Assembly: GCA_017459725.1 (NCBI GenBank)
Contig: JAFUCL010000075.1
Coordinates: 102,116-166,115, forward strand
DNA length: 64,000 nt
Direction of reading: 5' to 3'
Source of the DNA: Solobacterium sp.
Lineage (GTDB): Bacteria; Bacillota_I; Bacilli_A; Erysipelotrichales; Erysipelotrichaceae
In this document: positions 18,226-27,297 of the stretch, piece after piece
Layout: each line of letters starts with the position of its first letter
Numbering within the stretch: the stretch's first letter is position 1
Translations under genes and position numbers: made by a program
Notes under the pieces: model-generated
Databases searched by the model: none
Told to the model about the DNA's origin: nothing
The model's input: only the letters and a program-made list of their open reading frames with translations

Positions 18226-19464
18226 TCAGGCTTCCAGTGATGCACTCTTGCGCAGCAGGAAGAAACCTGCCACAAAGAGAATCGCCAGTGTTGCCACTGC
18301 AATATTCACATTGTTGGTAATGGCTACCGTGATACCGACCATGGTCGTACCCATGAAGGCAGCGCCCTTGCCGCAGATATCATACAGACCGAAGTATTCG
18401 CCGGAAGCTTCCGCCGGAATGATCTGTGCATAGTACGAACGGGACAGCGCCTGGATCGCGCCCTGGAACATACCGACAACAAATGCCATGATGCCGAACT
18501 GCCACAGTGTCTTCATCGTCAGCGCATAGAAGGCAACAAATGTATAACCGAAGATACATACGGTGATCAGCGTTACGGAACTGTACTTCTTGGTCAGTCG
18601 GCCGAAGATCGTCGCAAAGACAAAGGCAACAACCTGGGTCAGAAGCAGAACAACAAGCAGACCCATCTGATCAAGACCGAGTGATGTACCGATGGCAACC
18701 GCTTCATCAATGATCGTATATACACCGTCAATGTAGAAGAAGAAACCGAGCAGGAAGAAGAAGACCTTCTTCTCATTCCTGTACATATTGGCCAGCGTCT
18801 TGCCAAGACGTGTAAACGCAGCTTTGATCTTGTCCGCATGTGTCTCCACATAGTACTTCTGTTTGTATTCCTTCAGCAGCGGTACGGAAACACCGAACCA
18901 CCAGGCCGCAATCAGGATGAAGTCGATTGCAATGGCAAGCCTGATCGGAATCACATTGATCGTACCGAGGAAGTACAGCACCAGTGCCGCCAGGAACGGA
19001 ATGCAGGATCCCAGATATCCCCACGCATATCCCTGTGCAGACACGTCATCCATACGCTCGGGTGTGGTTACGTCGTTGATCATGGAGTCGTAGAAGACGA
19101 GTGATGATGAATAGCAGACCTTCGCAATGACATAAGTGATGAGATACATCAGCCAGTTCGGTACAATACCGAGCAGCACACAGCCGATGACACCGACAAC
19201 CAGCACGGTTGTAAACATCGGTTTCTTGAAGTCCTTGTTGTCCGCAATGGTACCGAAGATCGGTCCGATCAGAGCCACCATGATCGTAGCTGCAGATGTC
19301 GCAAAGCTCCAGTATGCAAGATACTGGCTGTCCGTCATACCGGCCTGTTCGGAAAGCGCATTGAACCAGATCGGAATAATGGTTGATACCATCATGGTGA
19401 ACGCGGAATTGCCAATATCATAAAAAATCCAGGCCCGCTCCAGTTTCGTGAATCGCTTGAACAT
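18226..19464 (-). CDS. MFS transporter of the UMF1 (Atg22-like) family
   Basis: 412 aa, twelve predicted membrane segments. The N-terminus LERAWIFYDIGNSAFTMMVS is the signature of the UMF1 family (Atg22-like). Members are permeases whose substrates, perhaps amino acids or sugars, are poorly known in bacteria. It has its own promoter-like TATAAT about 63 bp upstream, a GGGGAGG Shine-Dalgarno and a terminator, so it is an independent gene within the polysaccharide locus. Any role in the polysaccharide is unproven. Confidence 0.8.
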   Translation of the reverse strand: MFKRFTKLERAWIFYDIGNSAFTMMVSTIIPIWFNALSEQAGMTDSQYLAYWSFATSAATIMVALIGPIFGTIADNKDFKKPMFTTVLVVGVIGCVLLGIVPNWLMYLITYVIAKVCYSSSLVFYDSMINDVTTPERMDDVSAQGYAWGYLGSCIPFLAALVLYFLGTINVIPIRLAIAIDFILIAAWWFGVSVPLLKEYKQKYYVETHADKIKAAFTRLGKTLANMYRNEKKVFFFLLGFFFYIDGVYTIIDEAVAIGTSLGLDQMGLLVVLLLTQVVAFVFATIFGRLTKKYSSVTLITVCIFGYTFVAFYALTMKTLWQFGIMAFVVGMFQGAIQALSRSYYAQIIPAEASGEYFGLYDICGKGAAFMGTTMVGITVAITNNVNIAVATLAILFVAGFFLLRKSASLEA

Positions 19465-19526
19465 AATTATCCTCCCCTGCGTTTGTCTTTCCGTACAGTC
19501 CTTCAGTCTGTCCGGTATCTTCTACC

Positions 19527-19532
19527 ATTATA
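19527..19532 (-). promoter_or_regulatory. -10 element of the UMF1-like transporter gene
   Basis: Perfect TATAAT in the 139-bp gap between the dehydratase terminator and the transporter start. The -35 region 17 bp upstream is not close to consensus. Confidence 0.5.
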
Positions 19533-19573
19533 CAACATGCGGCGTATCTGCTGTTTGCTCTGTCGTTATATTT

Positions 19574-19606
19574 GCAGAAAAAAAGCTTCTCCAAAAGAGA
19601 AGCTTA
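19574..19606 (-). terminator. Terminator of the UDP-GlcNAc dehydratase transcript
   Basis: Minus-strand stem AAGCTTCTC/GAGAAGCTT, short loop TTTTG, followed by a run of Ts. The stem overlaps the TAA stop of the dehydratase gene. It marks the end of the transcript running from about 25 kb. Confidence 0.85.
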
Positions 19607-20641
19607 CATCGTGCAGTCTTTGAACAGATCCAGCTTGAGCAGCAGTTTCTTCATGCCCTCAACATCCAGTCTTGTCGTGTTGTGGCTGTCATATTCCTCT
19701 GCCTGCTCAAACAGATGATTGCCCTTGGAAATAAACTTATCGTAGTTCAGGTCACGGTTGTCTGCCGGGATTCTGAAGTAGTTGCCCATGTCGATGGCTC
19801 TGGCCATGTCTTCCTTGGTTACCAGCACTTCAAAGAGCTTTTCACCGTGGCGTGTGCCGATGTATGTGATCCTGGAGTCAGCCTTCTTGAGTTCAAGAAC
19901 CGCTTTGGCAAGTGTCTCGATCGTAGCTGCCGGTGCCTTCTGAACAAACAGATCGCCCTGCTCGCCATGCTCAAACGCATACAGCACCAGATCCACAGCA
20001 TCCTCCAGTGTCATCATGAACCTGGTCATATCCGGATTCGTAATCGTAATCGGATTGCCTGCTTCAATCTGCTCGCAGAACAGCGGAATAACCGAACCGC
20101 GGCTGGCCATAACATTGCCGTAACGGGTCAGGCACAGCACCGGATCCCCTTCCTCCATCTGACGGCTTCTGGCAACAACGTTCTTCTCCATCAGCGCCTT
20201 GGTCATACCCATGGCATTGATCGGATACGCTGCCTTGTCCGTGGACAGGAAGATTGCTTTTTTAACATGGTGCTGCACACATGCACTGATGACATTGTCG
20301 GAGCCCAGGATATTCGTCTTGACGGCCTCAACCGGATAGAACTCACAGGAGGGAACCTGTTTCAGGGCAGCTGCGTGGAACACATAATCTGCTCCTTTAA
20401 ACGCACCCTGGATGGAATTGAAGTCACGCACATCGCCGATATAGAACTTCAGCTTGCCGAATGCATCCGGAAATTCCTGCTGATACAGATGGCGCATGTC
20501 ATCCTGCTTCTTTTCATCTCTGGATACAATCCTGATCTCCCGGATATCCGTGTTCAGAAATCTTCTGCATACGGCATTGCCGAAAGAACCTGTTCCGCCG
20601 GTTATTACCAGCACTTTGTCTTTGAAAATCGAATCCGTCAT
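19604..20641 (-). CDS. UDP-N-acetylglucosamine 4,6-dehydratase (CapE/FnlA-like)
   Basis: 345 aa from MTDSIFKDKV with an AGGAG site; the longer frame runs into the GtrA gene. Extended SDR with TGGTGSFG (12-19) for NAD(P), PSCEFYPVEAVKTN typical of the 4,6-dehydratase/5-epimerase group, and LSTDKAAYP, where D-K replaces the SDR Y-x3-K motif. It makes a 4-keto-6-deoxy intermediate of UDP-GlcNAc, the first step to FucNAc-, PneNAc- or QuiNAc-type sugars. The follow-on enzymes (CapF/CapG-like) are not in the window. It ends the transcript. Confidence 0.88.
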   Translation of the reverse strand: MTDSIFKDKVLVITGGTGSFGNAVCRRFLNTDIREIRIVSRDEKKQDDMRHLYQQEFPDAFGKLKFYIGDVRDFNSIQGAFKGADYVFHAAALKQVPSCEFYPVEAVKTNILGSDNVISACVQHHVKKAIFLSTDKAAYPINAMGMTKALMEKNVVARSRQMEEGDPVLCLTRYGNVMASRGSVIPLFCEQIEAGNPITITNPDMTRFMMTLEDAVDLVLYAFEHGEQGDLFVQKAPAATIETLAKAVLELKKADSRITYIGTRHGEKLFEVLVTKEDMARAIDMGNYFRIPADNRDLNYDKFISKGNHLFEQAEEYDSHNTTRLDVEGMKKLLLKLDLFKDCTM

Positions 20642-20654
20642 ATCTTTACTCCTA

Positions 20655-21077
20655 TCAGGCAGTTTTCTTTTTACCGCCGAACCTGCTGACAACAAATGTC
20701 ATAACAAGATAATTGATCGGTATATAAATCGGCAGCGAGATCAGCTTTGCATACAGCTCGGGACCATGGAACACATTCACGACAATGATGACAATCAGAG
20801 CGGAAATGCCAAGACCCGGCAGGTAGCTGAGCGGAAAGGTAAGCGCACTTTTCCAGCTGAGTTCCTGATGATATGTGAAGTGCATGTTCAGAAAATAGGA
20901 AACGTAGATGCAGATGCCGTCCGCAAGCGCACTGGCAATACCCGGTGCGATATGCATTTTTACAAACACCATATACAGCGCCTGCGACAGAAATGTATTG
21001 AATCCGCCGATGATGCCGAAGGTGAGAAACTGTTTAGTGAAGAACTTTTCCTTGATCTTCTCCCATAAAGCTTTCAT
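20655..21077 (-). CDS. GtrA family membrane protein
   Basis: 140 aa with four membrane segments, the usual GtrA size. FLTFGIIGGFNTFLSQALYM at the start and YFLNMHFTYH in the middle match the family. GtrA proteins help move polyprenyl-phosphate-linked sugars across the membrane for branching or cell-wall glycosylation. The GT-C type enzymes in this locus (12788, perhaps 21117) are plausible partners. It lies 13 bp before the dehydratase. Confidence 0.85.
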   Translation of the reverse strand: MKALWEKIKEKFFTKQFLTFGIIGGFNTFLSQALYMVFVKMHIAPGIASALADGICIYVSYFLNMHFTYHQELSWKSALTFPLSYLPGLGISALIVIIVVNVFHGPELYAKLISLPIYIPINYLVMTFVVSRFGGKKKTA

Positions 21078-21116
21078 GAATATTCCGCCTTTTCAAACAT
21101 TACAAGGATAGCACAA

Positions 21117-22526
21117 TCAGTTCAAAGTTTCGACCCGGATGGATTCTATTTCATAATACTCCGCAACCGCCACGTTCATCGGACTTTCGGGATTGGCCGA
21201 GAGTGTAAAGGCATTGATATGGTCAGGCGCTTTGGGAAGCGATGAAATCACCACGTTGAGACTCGAATCATCCGCCGTTCTGTATACAAGCGAAATATCC
21301 TCACGGTATTTGGCATATGCACCGCTGCGCAGACACCGGATATCCTCACTCTGCGGAAGCGTACGGAACATATCCCTGTTGAGCACCACACTGACACCCA
21401 GCAGCACCGCAAACAGGATGTGTATACGCAGTCTGCTTCTGCGCAGGGCATAGCTGATCCAGGCTCCGGTGCACATGATGGCGTTGATAATGACAAGACA
21501 CAGAATACTGTCAATGACAAAGTAGCACCTGTTCGGCACCACCGAATTGCCGTATCCCAGGGCCAGCGGATATACCGTTACGAAGCCGATGAATACGGAG
21601 ATGATCGAAAGCATGCTCCAGCGGGCAAGCGCATCGCCATGCCGGATACGCAGCGCTGCGCCAAGTGTCAGACCAATCAGGAATACGGTCTGGAAGACCG
21701 GTGAGTGAATCAGTGAGACCAGTTCGTTAACCACAATGACGTAGCTAGTCACAAAGGCACCGAAGGGACGGAAACCCTGGGCAATCTGATCATGATGAAT
21801 GAAATTGCCGGGTGCTGCCGCATTCAGCACTGCCCCGCCGATCATTACCGCCATGATCAGGGTGTTCCAGAGACTGAATTTACGGTTCTTGACCAGATAA
21901 TAAACAGCTACCAGCATATACAGACACAATGCCGTGCCGGTCACAACCAGTGATCCCCCGGCTGCCAGGAATCCGAATACGAGTGCCAGAATCCTGTACA
22001 GTGTATCCAGCCTGCCGCGGTTGGAACGCAGATAGCAGCCCATGCCGAAGCACATGAATGACAGCGGCACCGAGTAACTCATCGCTGCTGAGAACCACGT
22101 ATATACTTCCGGATATGCCCGGTAATTCAGAAACAGGAACAGCATACCGCCGGCCGCCACCGTACAGTATTCCCTTCTCTCTCTGCTCTGCACATGGAAC
22201 ACGGCATACATCAGCCAGTAAACGGAAAGAATAAACATGACCGAACAGCCGATCATGATGATGCGCAGCTTAGCAAAACCGCCGCTGATCAGCGGTGACA
22301 GCAGTCCTTCCAGGAACGTGGCCGTATAACTGCCCTGCCACTCTTTGTACATCATCACCATATAATTCCATGCACTGCCGGCATTTCTGATCTGTACGGC
22401 ATGCCAAAAATCCTCAGCCGCAAAGACTGAATAGGAACTCGTCCACGCCGTGATCACCAGACAGAACAGGATATACACAGCTGACAGCCAGGAGATTAAT
22501 CGAAGTATAAAATTTTTCTTTTTCAC
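21117..22526 (-). CDS. DUF6056-like multi-pass membrane protein
   Basis: 469 aa, about ten to eleven membrane segments and a short C-terminal extracytoplasmic part. The N-terminus FILRLISWLSAVYILFC and the loop SYSVFAAEDFWHAVQ carry an acidic pair near the first external loop, as in GT-C glycosyltransferases. Proteins of this kind occur in polysaccharide loci and are thought to be polymerase- or glycosyltransferase-like. I cannot assign a reaction. It lies between the sugar transferase and GtrA genes in the same transcript. Confidence 0.65.
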   Translation of the reverse strand: MKKKNFILRLISWLSAVYILFCLVITAWTSSYSVFAAEDFWHAVQIRNAGSAWNYMVMMYKEWQGSYTATFLEGLLSPLISGGFAKLRIIMIGCSVMFILSVYWLMYAVFHVQSRERREYCTVAAGGMLFLFLNYRAYPEVYTWFSAAMSYSVPLSFMCFGMGCYLRSNRGRLDTLYRILALVFGFLAAGGSLVVTGTALCLYMLVAVYYLVKNRKFSLWNTLIMAVMIGGAVLNAAAPGNFIHHDQIAQGFRPFGAFVTSYVIVVNELVSLIHSPVFQTVFLIGLTLGAALRIRHGDALARWSMLSIISVFIGFVTVYPLALGYGNSVVPNRCYFVIDSILCLVIINAIMCTGAWISYALRRSRLRIHILFAVLLGVSVVLNRDMFRTLPQSEDIRCLRSGAYAKYREDISLVYRTADDSSLNVVISSLPKAPDHINAFTLSANPESPMNVAVAEYYEIESIRVETLN

Positions 22527-22539
22527 GGCTGCTCCTGTG

Positions 22540-23874
22540 TCACTTTCCCGGATCTTCTACACCCTCCGTGCTTTCCTTCATGAACAGAATCTTGAAAGTC
22601 ATGAACATGATGCGGACATCCAGGAACAGTGAAAAATTCTCAATATAGTACAGATCAAAGAGAAGCTTGTCTCTCAGCCTTGTATTGTATTTGCCGTAAA
22701 CCTGCGCATATCCCGTAAGACCTGCCTTTACCTTCAGACGGTAGTTGAACTCAGGTACTTCCTTCAGGATCTCTTCAACCAGTTCCGGTCTTTCCGGGCG
22801 CGGTCCCACCACGCTCATATCCCCTTTGAGGATATTGATGAGCTGCGGCAGTTCATCAATACGGCAGGAACGGATAAACTTACCCACACCGGTGATACGG
22901 TCATCATTCTGGCTGGCCAGTCTTGCCTTGCCGTCCTTTTCCGCATCGACCCGCATGGATCTGAACTTGTAAATCTCAAAAGGTCTGCCGTACTGCGTCA
23001 GTCTGGTCTGCTTGTAGAGAACCGGACCGCCGTCGGTCAGCTTGATGGCAATTGCCGTAACCAGGCAGATCGGTGAAGCAATGACCAGCAGCACCAGTGC
23101 AAAGAAGATATCAAACAGCCTCTTGACGATTTTGCTGAGCTGGCCCGGACCGAAGCCTGCCGCTTTCATGACCGGTGTATCCAGAAGATATACACTGCGC
23201 GCACTGTTGACGATGACATCATAGACATCCGGAATCAGATACACGGATTTGGTGGCATCATAGCACATGCGGATCAGAGCATCCTTGTCCTGCGGGGTAA
23301 GCCCGACCGCAAGTATGCACTCGTATTCCTTCATCTGCTCGGGAGACTGCACGAATTCGCTGAATGTCTCGCTGCGCTGTACGTCATAGCGTGCCGACTG
23401 GTTCCGGATCAGACGCTCATATACGGACCTGTCTTCACGGTCATATACCAGAATCGTCTTCTTGGCCGGGAATATGCGGCGGAACAGCATGCCGCCCAGA
23501 ATCACCAGCACCGTAACGATTGCAAACTGCCCCAGGAAGGACAGGAAGAACGGCAGTACGGCCGGCAGCATCCGGTTGACAAACGTACCGATCATGTAGA
23601 TCACAAGATTGGTAAAGAACAGCGCAATCAGCTGTGAAAAGAGAATATCCCCTGTTTTCGCAGCTCCCACCGAGAAACCCCCGTACATGGAATTGAACAC
23701 CGTCAGCGTTACTGCATAGACAGCTGCCAGCATATAGTTGCCAAGCCGGAAGAAGAAGATGGAATTGCGGAAATACTTAATCCAGATGACATAGAAAAAC
23801 ACAGTAACGACCCCAATAATCATGAGGTTGATCAGGATCCGCACCGTGTTTTCAGTTCTTTCGTTTTTATTCAT
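22540..23874 (-). CDS. Polyprenyl-phosphate sugar-1-phosphate transferase (initiating)
   Basis: 444 aa. Four N-terminal membrane segments and a Rossmann-like CoA_binding_3 region lead to the catalytic bacterial sugar-transferase domain from about residue 245. That domain has KRLFDIFFALVLL, KFRSMRVDAE, RIDELPQLINILKGDMS and VVGPRPERPE. It attaches the first sugar phosphate to undecaprenyl phosphate and so starts repeat-unit assembly. The ATG has no good Shine-Dalgarno; a TAAAAT hexamer ends 8 nt before it, suggesting a very short leader. Confidence 0.9.
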   Translation of the reverse strand: MNKNERTENTVRILINLMIIGVVTVFFYVIWIKYFRNSIFFFRLGNYMLAAVYAVTLTVFNSMYGGFSVGAAKTGDILFSQLIALFFTNLVIYMIGTFVNRMLPAVLPFFLSFLGQFAIVTVLVILGGMLFRRIFPAKKTILVYDREDRSVYERLIRNQSARYDVQRSETFSEFVQSPEQMKEYECILAVGLTPQDKDALIRMCYDATKSVYLIPDVYDVIVNSARSVYLLDTPVMKAAGFGPGQLSKIVKRLFDIFFALVLLVIASPICLVTAIAIKLTDGGPVLYKQTRLTQYGRPFEIYKFRSMRVDAEKDGKARLASQNDDRITGVGKFIRSCRIDELPQLINILKGDMSVVGPRPERPELVEEILKEVPEFNYRLKVKAGLTGYAQVYGKYNTRLRDKLLFDLYYIENFSLFLDVRIMFMTFKILFMKESTEGVEDPGK

Positions 23875-23882
23875 ACCAGAAT

Positions 23883-23888
23883 ATTTTA
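23883..23888 (-). promoter_or_regulatory. -10-like element just before the sugar transferase ATG
   Basis: TAAAAT with 8 nt to the ATG and no ribosome site, one of several near-leaderless starts in this window. No clear -35. Confidence 0.4.
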
Positions 23889-23926
23889 CTATATTTTCCG
23901 GCCGTTTCTATCAGCAACTCCTACAT

Positions 23927-25021
23927 TCATTCATATAATGCGAGAATCTGCGGATCGATTGCCTCTTTTGCATATTTCCGCACTTCCAGACGGGCCGTCT
24001 CTGCTGTTTTCTCACGCAGCGATGCATCCCCGTACAGCTTCCGGAAGATCCTGCCAAGCGTTTCCCGGTCATCCGGTTCATACAGCATACCGCTCTTTCC
24101 GTCTTCGATCAGATCCCTGTTTCCGCGCACATTGGACGCAACCACAGGCACTCCGGCCGCCATGGCCTCCATGACCGAAACCGGCAGTCCCTCCCGGTAT
24201 GAAGGAGAGAAGAACAGATCACAGCCGTACAGCAGTTTTACGGCATCCTCCCGGTAGCCCAGCAGAAGTATCCGCTTTTCAAGACCCAGCTCGGCAATCC
24301 GCTGATGCACGGTATCCTCCAGCGGTCCCCGGCCGCAGATCACATAATACAGTTTATCGTTCTGCTTGAAATCTTCCGCCAGTGCCTCAATGACGGTCAG
24401 CTGGTTTTTGTTTTTGTTCACTTCCCCGACCGAAATACAGACAAACGCATCCTCCGGAATACCGAGCATCCTGCGCACTTCCTCTTTAGAAGCCGCCTGA
24501 TCATGAATCTTCGCGAGATCAATGCCGACACCCGGGATCAGCTTCACCTGTCCGCCCTTCTTAAGACGGAACCGGCAGGCTGCCTCATAATCCTCGCGGT
24601 TGATGGTAACCAGTGTATCGGTGAAATGCGCCGCATGTGCCTCCATCGTCTTGTATATGGTGCGGTTGATCAGCGGGCATCCTTTGTAGAAATGGAAACC
24701 GTGGGCCGTATAAATAACCTTCGCCCTGGTTCCCCTGGCTGCCAGACGGACAAAATAACTCGAGAGCGGTGTATGGCAGGAAATAATGTCATAATCCTCT
24801 TCCCTGAGAATACGCTTCATCTCCCGCTCTGCCTTCAGATTATCCGTACTCAGCGGATTCTTTGAAAAGCAGATATTGTACTTCCGTGTAATATCCGCAT
24901 TGGTGTAATCTCCGTTGGCTGCCACATCCACCCGGTGTCCTGCTTCATGCAGTGCATGGATGATGCGCAGATGATGGTTGATGATGTGAATATCCACGGT
25001 TGCCGCAAATAGTATTTTCAT
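23927..25021 (-). CDS. Glycosyltransferase family 4 protein
   Basis: 364 aa, GT-B fold. It begins MKILFAATVDIHIINHHLR and has TAHGFHFYKGCPL typical of capsular GT4 enzymes. The donor motif is FFSPSYREGLPVSVMEAMAA followed by GVPVVASNVRGN. It probably adds an early sugar of the repeat unit, because it lies directly upstream of the initiating transferase. The ATG overlaps the macrodomain gene stop by 4 bp. Confidence 0.88.
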   Translation of the reverse strand: MKILFAATVDIHIINHHLRIIHALHEAGHRVDVAANGDYTNADITRKYNICFSKNPLSTDNLKAEREMKRILREEDYDIISCHTPLSSYFVRLAARGTRAKVIYTAHGFHFYKGCPLINRTIYKTMEAHAAHFTDTLVTINREDYEAACRFRLKKGGQVKLIPGVGIDLAKIHDQAASKEEVRRMLGIPEDAFVCISVGEVNKNKNQLTVIEALAEDFKQNDKLYYVICGRGPLEDTVHQRIAELGLEKRILLLGYREDAVKLLYGCDLFFSPSYREGLPVSVMEAMAAGVPVVASNVRGNRDLIEDGKSGMLYEPDDRETLGRIFRKLYGDASLREKTAETARLEVRKYAKEAIDPQILALYE

Positions 25022-25824
25022 AAAACCTCCGTCCGCGGAACTTCCGCAGCGCCGGTCAGTATCCGCCTGTAAATGCGCAGATCCGCATCTGTAAATACAT
25101 TGAAGATGATTTGTCTGAGCGTGCTTCCGGGCAGGTATTCACGCACTGTCCTGACCGCTGTTTCCGCAGCTTCCTTCTGCGGAAAACCGAACACCCCGGC
25201 TGATATGCAGCAGAAGGCCAGCGACTTACAGCCCTGCTTCTCTGCCGCTTCCATACACGAGCGGTAACAGGATGCCAGCTGCTCATAATGGGTTTTGCGC
25301 AGAATGCCCATCGGGGCCGGACCGACCGTATGGATCACATACGAAGCAGGCAGATTGAAGCCGGGAGTGATCTTTGCACACCCGATCGGTTCCTCATGTC
25401 CCTGCGCCGCCATGATCTCAGCACAGGCAGCCCGCAGCTGAACACCGCTCATGGTGTGGATGATATTGTCTATACAGCCGTGCAGAGGCTGCCAGCATCC
25501 CAGCAGCGCACTGTTGGCCGCATTCACCACCGCATCCGCACGCAGCGTTGTAATATCACCCTGCCAGAGGTATATACGCTCTCCCTCAGCAGGTGTCAGT
25601 TCCGCGGCTTCCGTAATGCCCTTTTCTGCCGTCATCTGCCGTAGAAAGGCGTTCTGAACGGAGAGAAAGTCTTCATCCGGAATTCCCGCCGGCCGCACAT
25701 TGAAAAGACTCCGCAGCAGCCGCCACCGTCCTTCGCTGTCCTCGGGAACCGTGATATCCCGGTACTGCGGCATCTCATCCAGCAGACGCCCGATCAGATA
25801 CAGTTTTCTCTCCTCCTGGTTCAA
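25018..25824 (-). CDS. Zinc-dependent macrodomain protein-ADP-ribose hydrolase
   Basis: 268 aa. An N-terminal helical part of about 85 residues is followed by a macrodomain with GDITTLRADAVVNAANS (89-105). The zinc-type insertion GCWQPLHGC (C110, H115, C117) then IDN and HTMSG follows, with CAKITPGFNLPASYVIHTVG and CCISAGVFGFP after it. This is the layout of bacterial and fungal Zn-macrodomain enzymes that remove ADP-ribose from proteins. No sirtuin or lipoate-protein ligase partner lies nearby. It is translationally coupled (4-bp overlap) to the first glycosyltransferase of the polysaccharide transcript, an unexpected neighbour. Confidence 0.85.
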   Translation of the reverse strand: MNQEERKLYLIGRLLDEMPQYRDITVPEDSEGRWRLLRSLFNVRPAGIPDEDFLSVQNAFLRQMTAEKGITEAAELTPAEGERIYLWQGDITTLRADAVVNAANSALLGCWQPLHGCIDNIIHTMSGVQLRAACAEIMAAQGHEEPIGCAKITPGFNLPASYVIHTVGPAPMGILRKTHYEQLASCYRSCMEAAEKQGCKSLAFCCISAGVFGFPQKEAAETAVRTVREYLPGSTLRQIIFNVFTDADLRIYRRILTGAAEVPRTEVL

Positions 25825-25839
25825 ACGGTACTCCTTTCG

Positions 25840-25866
25840 TAAGAAACGCTCCTGCCGGAGCGTTTT
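25840..25866 (-). terminator. Hairpin between the oxidase-like and macrodomain genes
   Basis: Stem AACGCTCC/GGAGCGTT with a 4-nt loop directly after the oxidase-like stop. The minus-strand T run (TTTCTT) is moderate, so read-through into the macrodomain gene is possible. Confidence 0.6.
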
Positions 25867-25868
25867 GT

Positions 25869-26261
25869 TCAGTCCATCAGATCTTCAGGCGGAGCCGTGA
25901 ACGAGCACTTGACAGCCCGCTTGACATCCAGACGGATTACCTCAAAGATACCGTCGCCCATGTGATACATTCTGCCCAGTGAAGGCATAGCCTCCAGGAA
26001 TGCTCTGCGGTAGCTGTCATCATCCACACGGTATGCTTCAGCCGTGATACGCAGCCACTTGCCGCCTTCCGGCATGGAGGAAATCTCCACCTTCGGATTC
26101 GCCATGATCTGCTTGTACACATCCTTTGTGTTGTTTGTGCAGGTGCAGAGATGTCCGTCGATTTCAGCAATGGCGCCGAAGGGACGCACTCTCGGCTGAT
26201 CTCCTTCACATGTTGCAATGTAGAAAGTCGTCTTTTCAAGTTCTTCAAGTATTCTGCTCAT
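25869..26261 (-). CDS. Pyridoxamine 5'-phosphate oxidase family protein
   Basis: 130 aa, a single split-barrel flavin-binding domain. EKTTFYIATCEGDQPRVRPF and the following DGHLCTCTNNTKDVYKQI are characteristic of small PNPOx-like proteins of Bacillota. These bind FMN or F420-like cofactors and are mostly of unknown substrate, so true pyridoxamine oxidase activity should not be assumed. It has an AAAGGAA ribosome site and lies 13 bp after the lipid kinase gene. Confidence 0.8.
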   Translation of the reverse strand: MSRILEELEKTTFYIATCEGDQPRVRPFGAIAEIDGHLCTCTNNTKDVYKQIMANPKVEISSMPEGGKWLRITAEAYRVDDDSYRRAFLEAMPSLGRMYHMGDGIFEVIRLDVKRAVKCSFTAPPEDLMD

Positions 26262-26274
26262 ATTGTATTCCTTT

Positions 26275-27246
26275 CTAAACCAGCATCTTCATCTTCTCAC
26301 TGTGCAGACGCAGCGTGATATCCGATGACATGCAGGTCACTTCCCCATCTGTCTGAACCCATGCAGGTTCCTCCGTGCATATACGCACTTCCTTTGTTTT
26401 ATCCAGATGAATGCCTTTGAATTTCACATGTTTCCCGCTAAAAGCATACGGCAGGATACGGAAGAAATCAAACCTGCTCAGCTGATCACCTACACAGATA
26501 TCAATCAGATCATCGGTCGGATCGGCAGCCGGTGCAAACATGAACCCGCCGCCTTCATACAGATGATTCATACCTACCGTCAGCATCGTCCTGCTGAATG
26601 ATATTGTTCTGCCGTTATATGTCATCTGCAGCGGCAGCATCTTCATGGTAAAGATCAGCCGTATTGCCATGATCGTATAGCACAGTTTCCCGAGTCCGAT
26701 TTTGTTCAGGATCTCCTTCAGGGGTGACAAAGCAACCTCTTCGCAGATCTGCGCATCAAAGCCGATCCCTGCCCCGTTGTTGAACCGTCTGACCCGTTCA
26801 CACTCTTGCCTGCCTTCAACGATCCTGCGGTTGGGAATATCCAGGAACGATGATTCATTGTGGAAGACAACTTCGCCGACATTGACTTCCCGGCGGACCT
26901 TTCCTTCAAGGATCATCTCCACGGTCTTTTTACGGTCTTTCGGCAGATTTACGGAATGGGCAAAATCATTGCCTGATCCGCACGGTATGAAGCCGAAGCG
27001 TGTATGCGCAAAATCTCGGATTCCGTTCACTGCTTCATTCAGTGAGCCGTCACCGCCGACAATGATCAGATCTACATCACTGCCCTGTGAAGTCAGCTCC
27101 GCACAGATGTCCGCAATCCCTCTTTCACGAGTGGAATAGTGTACTCTGTACGGCTTCCCGGATGCGCGGAAAAGCGGTTCTGTTTTCTCCCAGAGTTTCC
27201 GGCATTTACCCGATGCCCCGACCGGATTGACGACAATTTCAAGCAT
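26275..27246 (-). CDS. Diacylglycerol kinase-like lipid kinase (DagK/YegS family)
   Basis: 323 aa. The catalytic fold starts NPVGASGKCRKLWEK, has the glycine-rich GGDGSLNEAVNGI (about 84-96) and FIPCGSGNDFAHS (about 106-118), and a C-terminal beta domain with PTDDLIDICVGD. It phosphorylates a lipid such as diacylglycerol with ATP at the inner membrane face, in phospholipid and teichoic-acid recycling. CGSGNDFA stands where most members have GTGNDFA. It begins 51 bp after the ROK gene, beyond a terminator. Confidence 0.85.
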   Translation of the reverse strand: MLEIVVNPVGASGKCRKLWEKTEPLFRASGKPYRVHYSTRERGIADICAELTSQGSDVDLIIVGGDGSLNEAVNGIRDFAHTRFGFIPCGSGNDFAHSVNLPKDRKKTVEMILEGKVRREVNVGEVVFHNESSFLDIPNRRIVEGRQECERVRRFNNGAGIGFDAQICEEVALSPLKEILNKIGLGKLCYTIMAIRLIFTMKMLPLQMTYNGRTISFSRTMLTVGMNHLYEGGGFMFAPAADPTDDLIDICVGDQLSRFDFFRILPYAFSGKHVKFKGIHLDKTKEVRICTEEPAWVQTDGEVTCMSSDITLRLHSEKMKMLV

Positions 27247-27261
27247 ACAAAACCTCCGAAA

Positions 27262-27288
27262 ACAAGGGAGTCCATAGAACTCCCCTGA
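27262..27288 (-). terminator. Terminator of the ROK kinase gene
   Basis: Stem GGGAGT/ACTCCC, 7-nt loop, followed by TTGTTTTC on the minus strand, ten bases after the ROK stop codon. Confidence 0.65.
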
Positions 27289-27297
27289 AAATCATAA

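Noticed and set aside
19448..20689. A 413-codon open frame on the plus strand
   Set aside because: It is the antisense shadow of the 4,6-dehydratase gene, has no ribosome site, and its product is rich in Cys, His and Arg like other shadow frames here.
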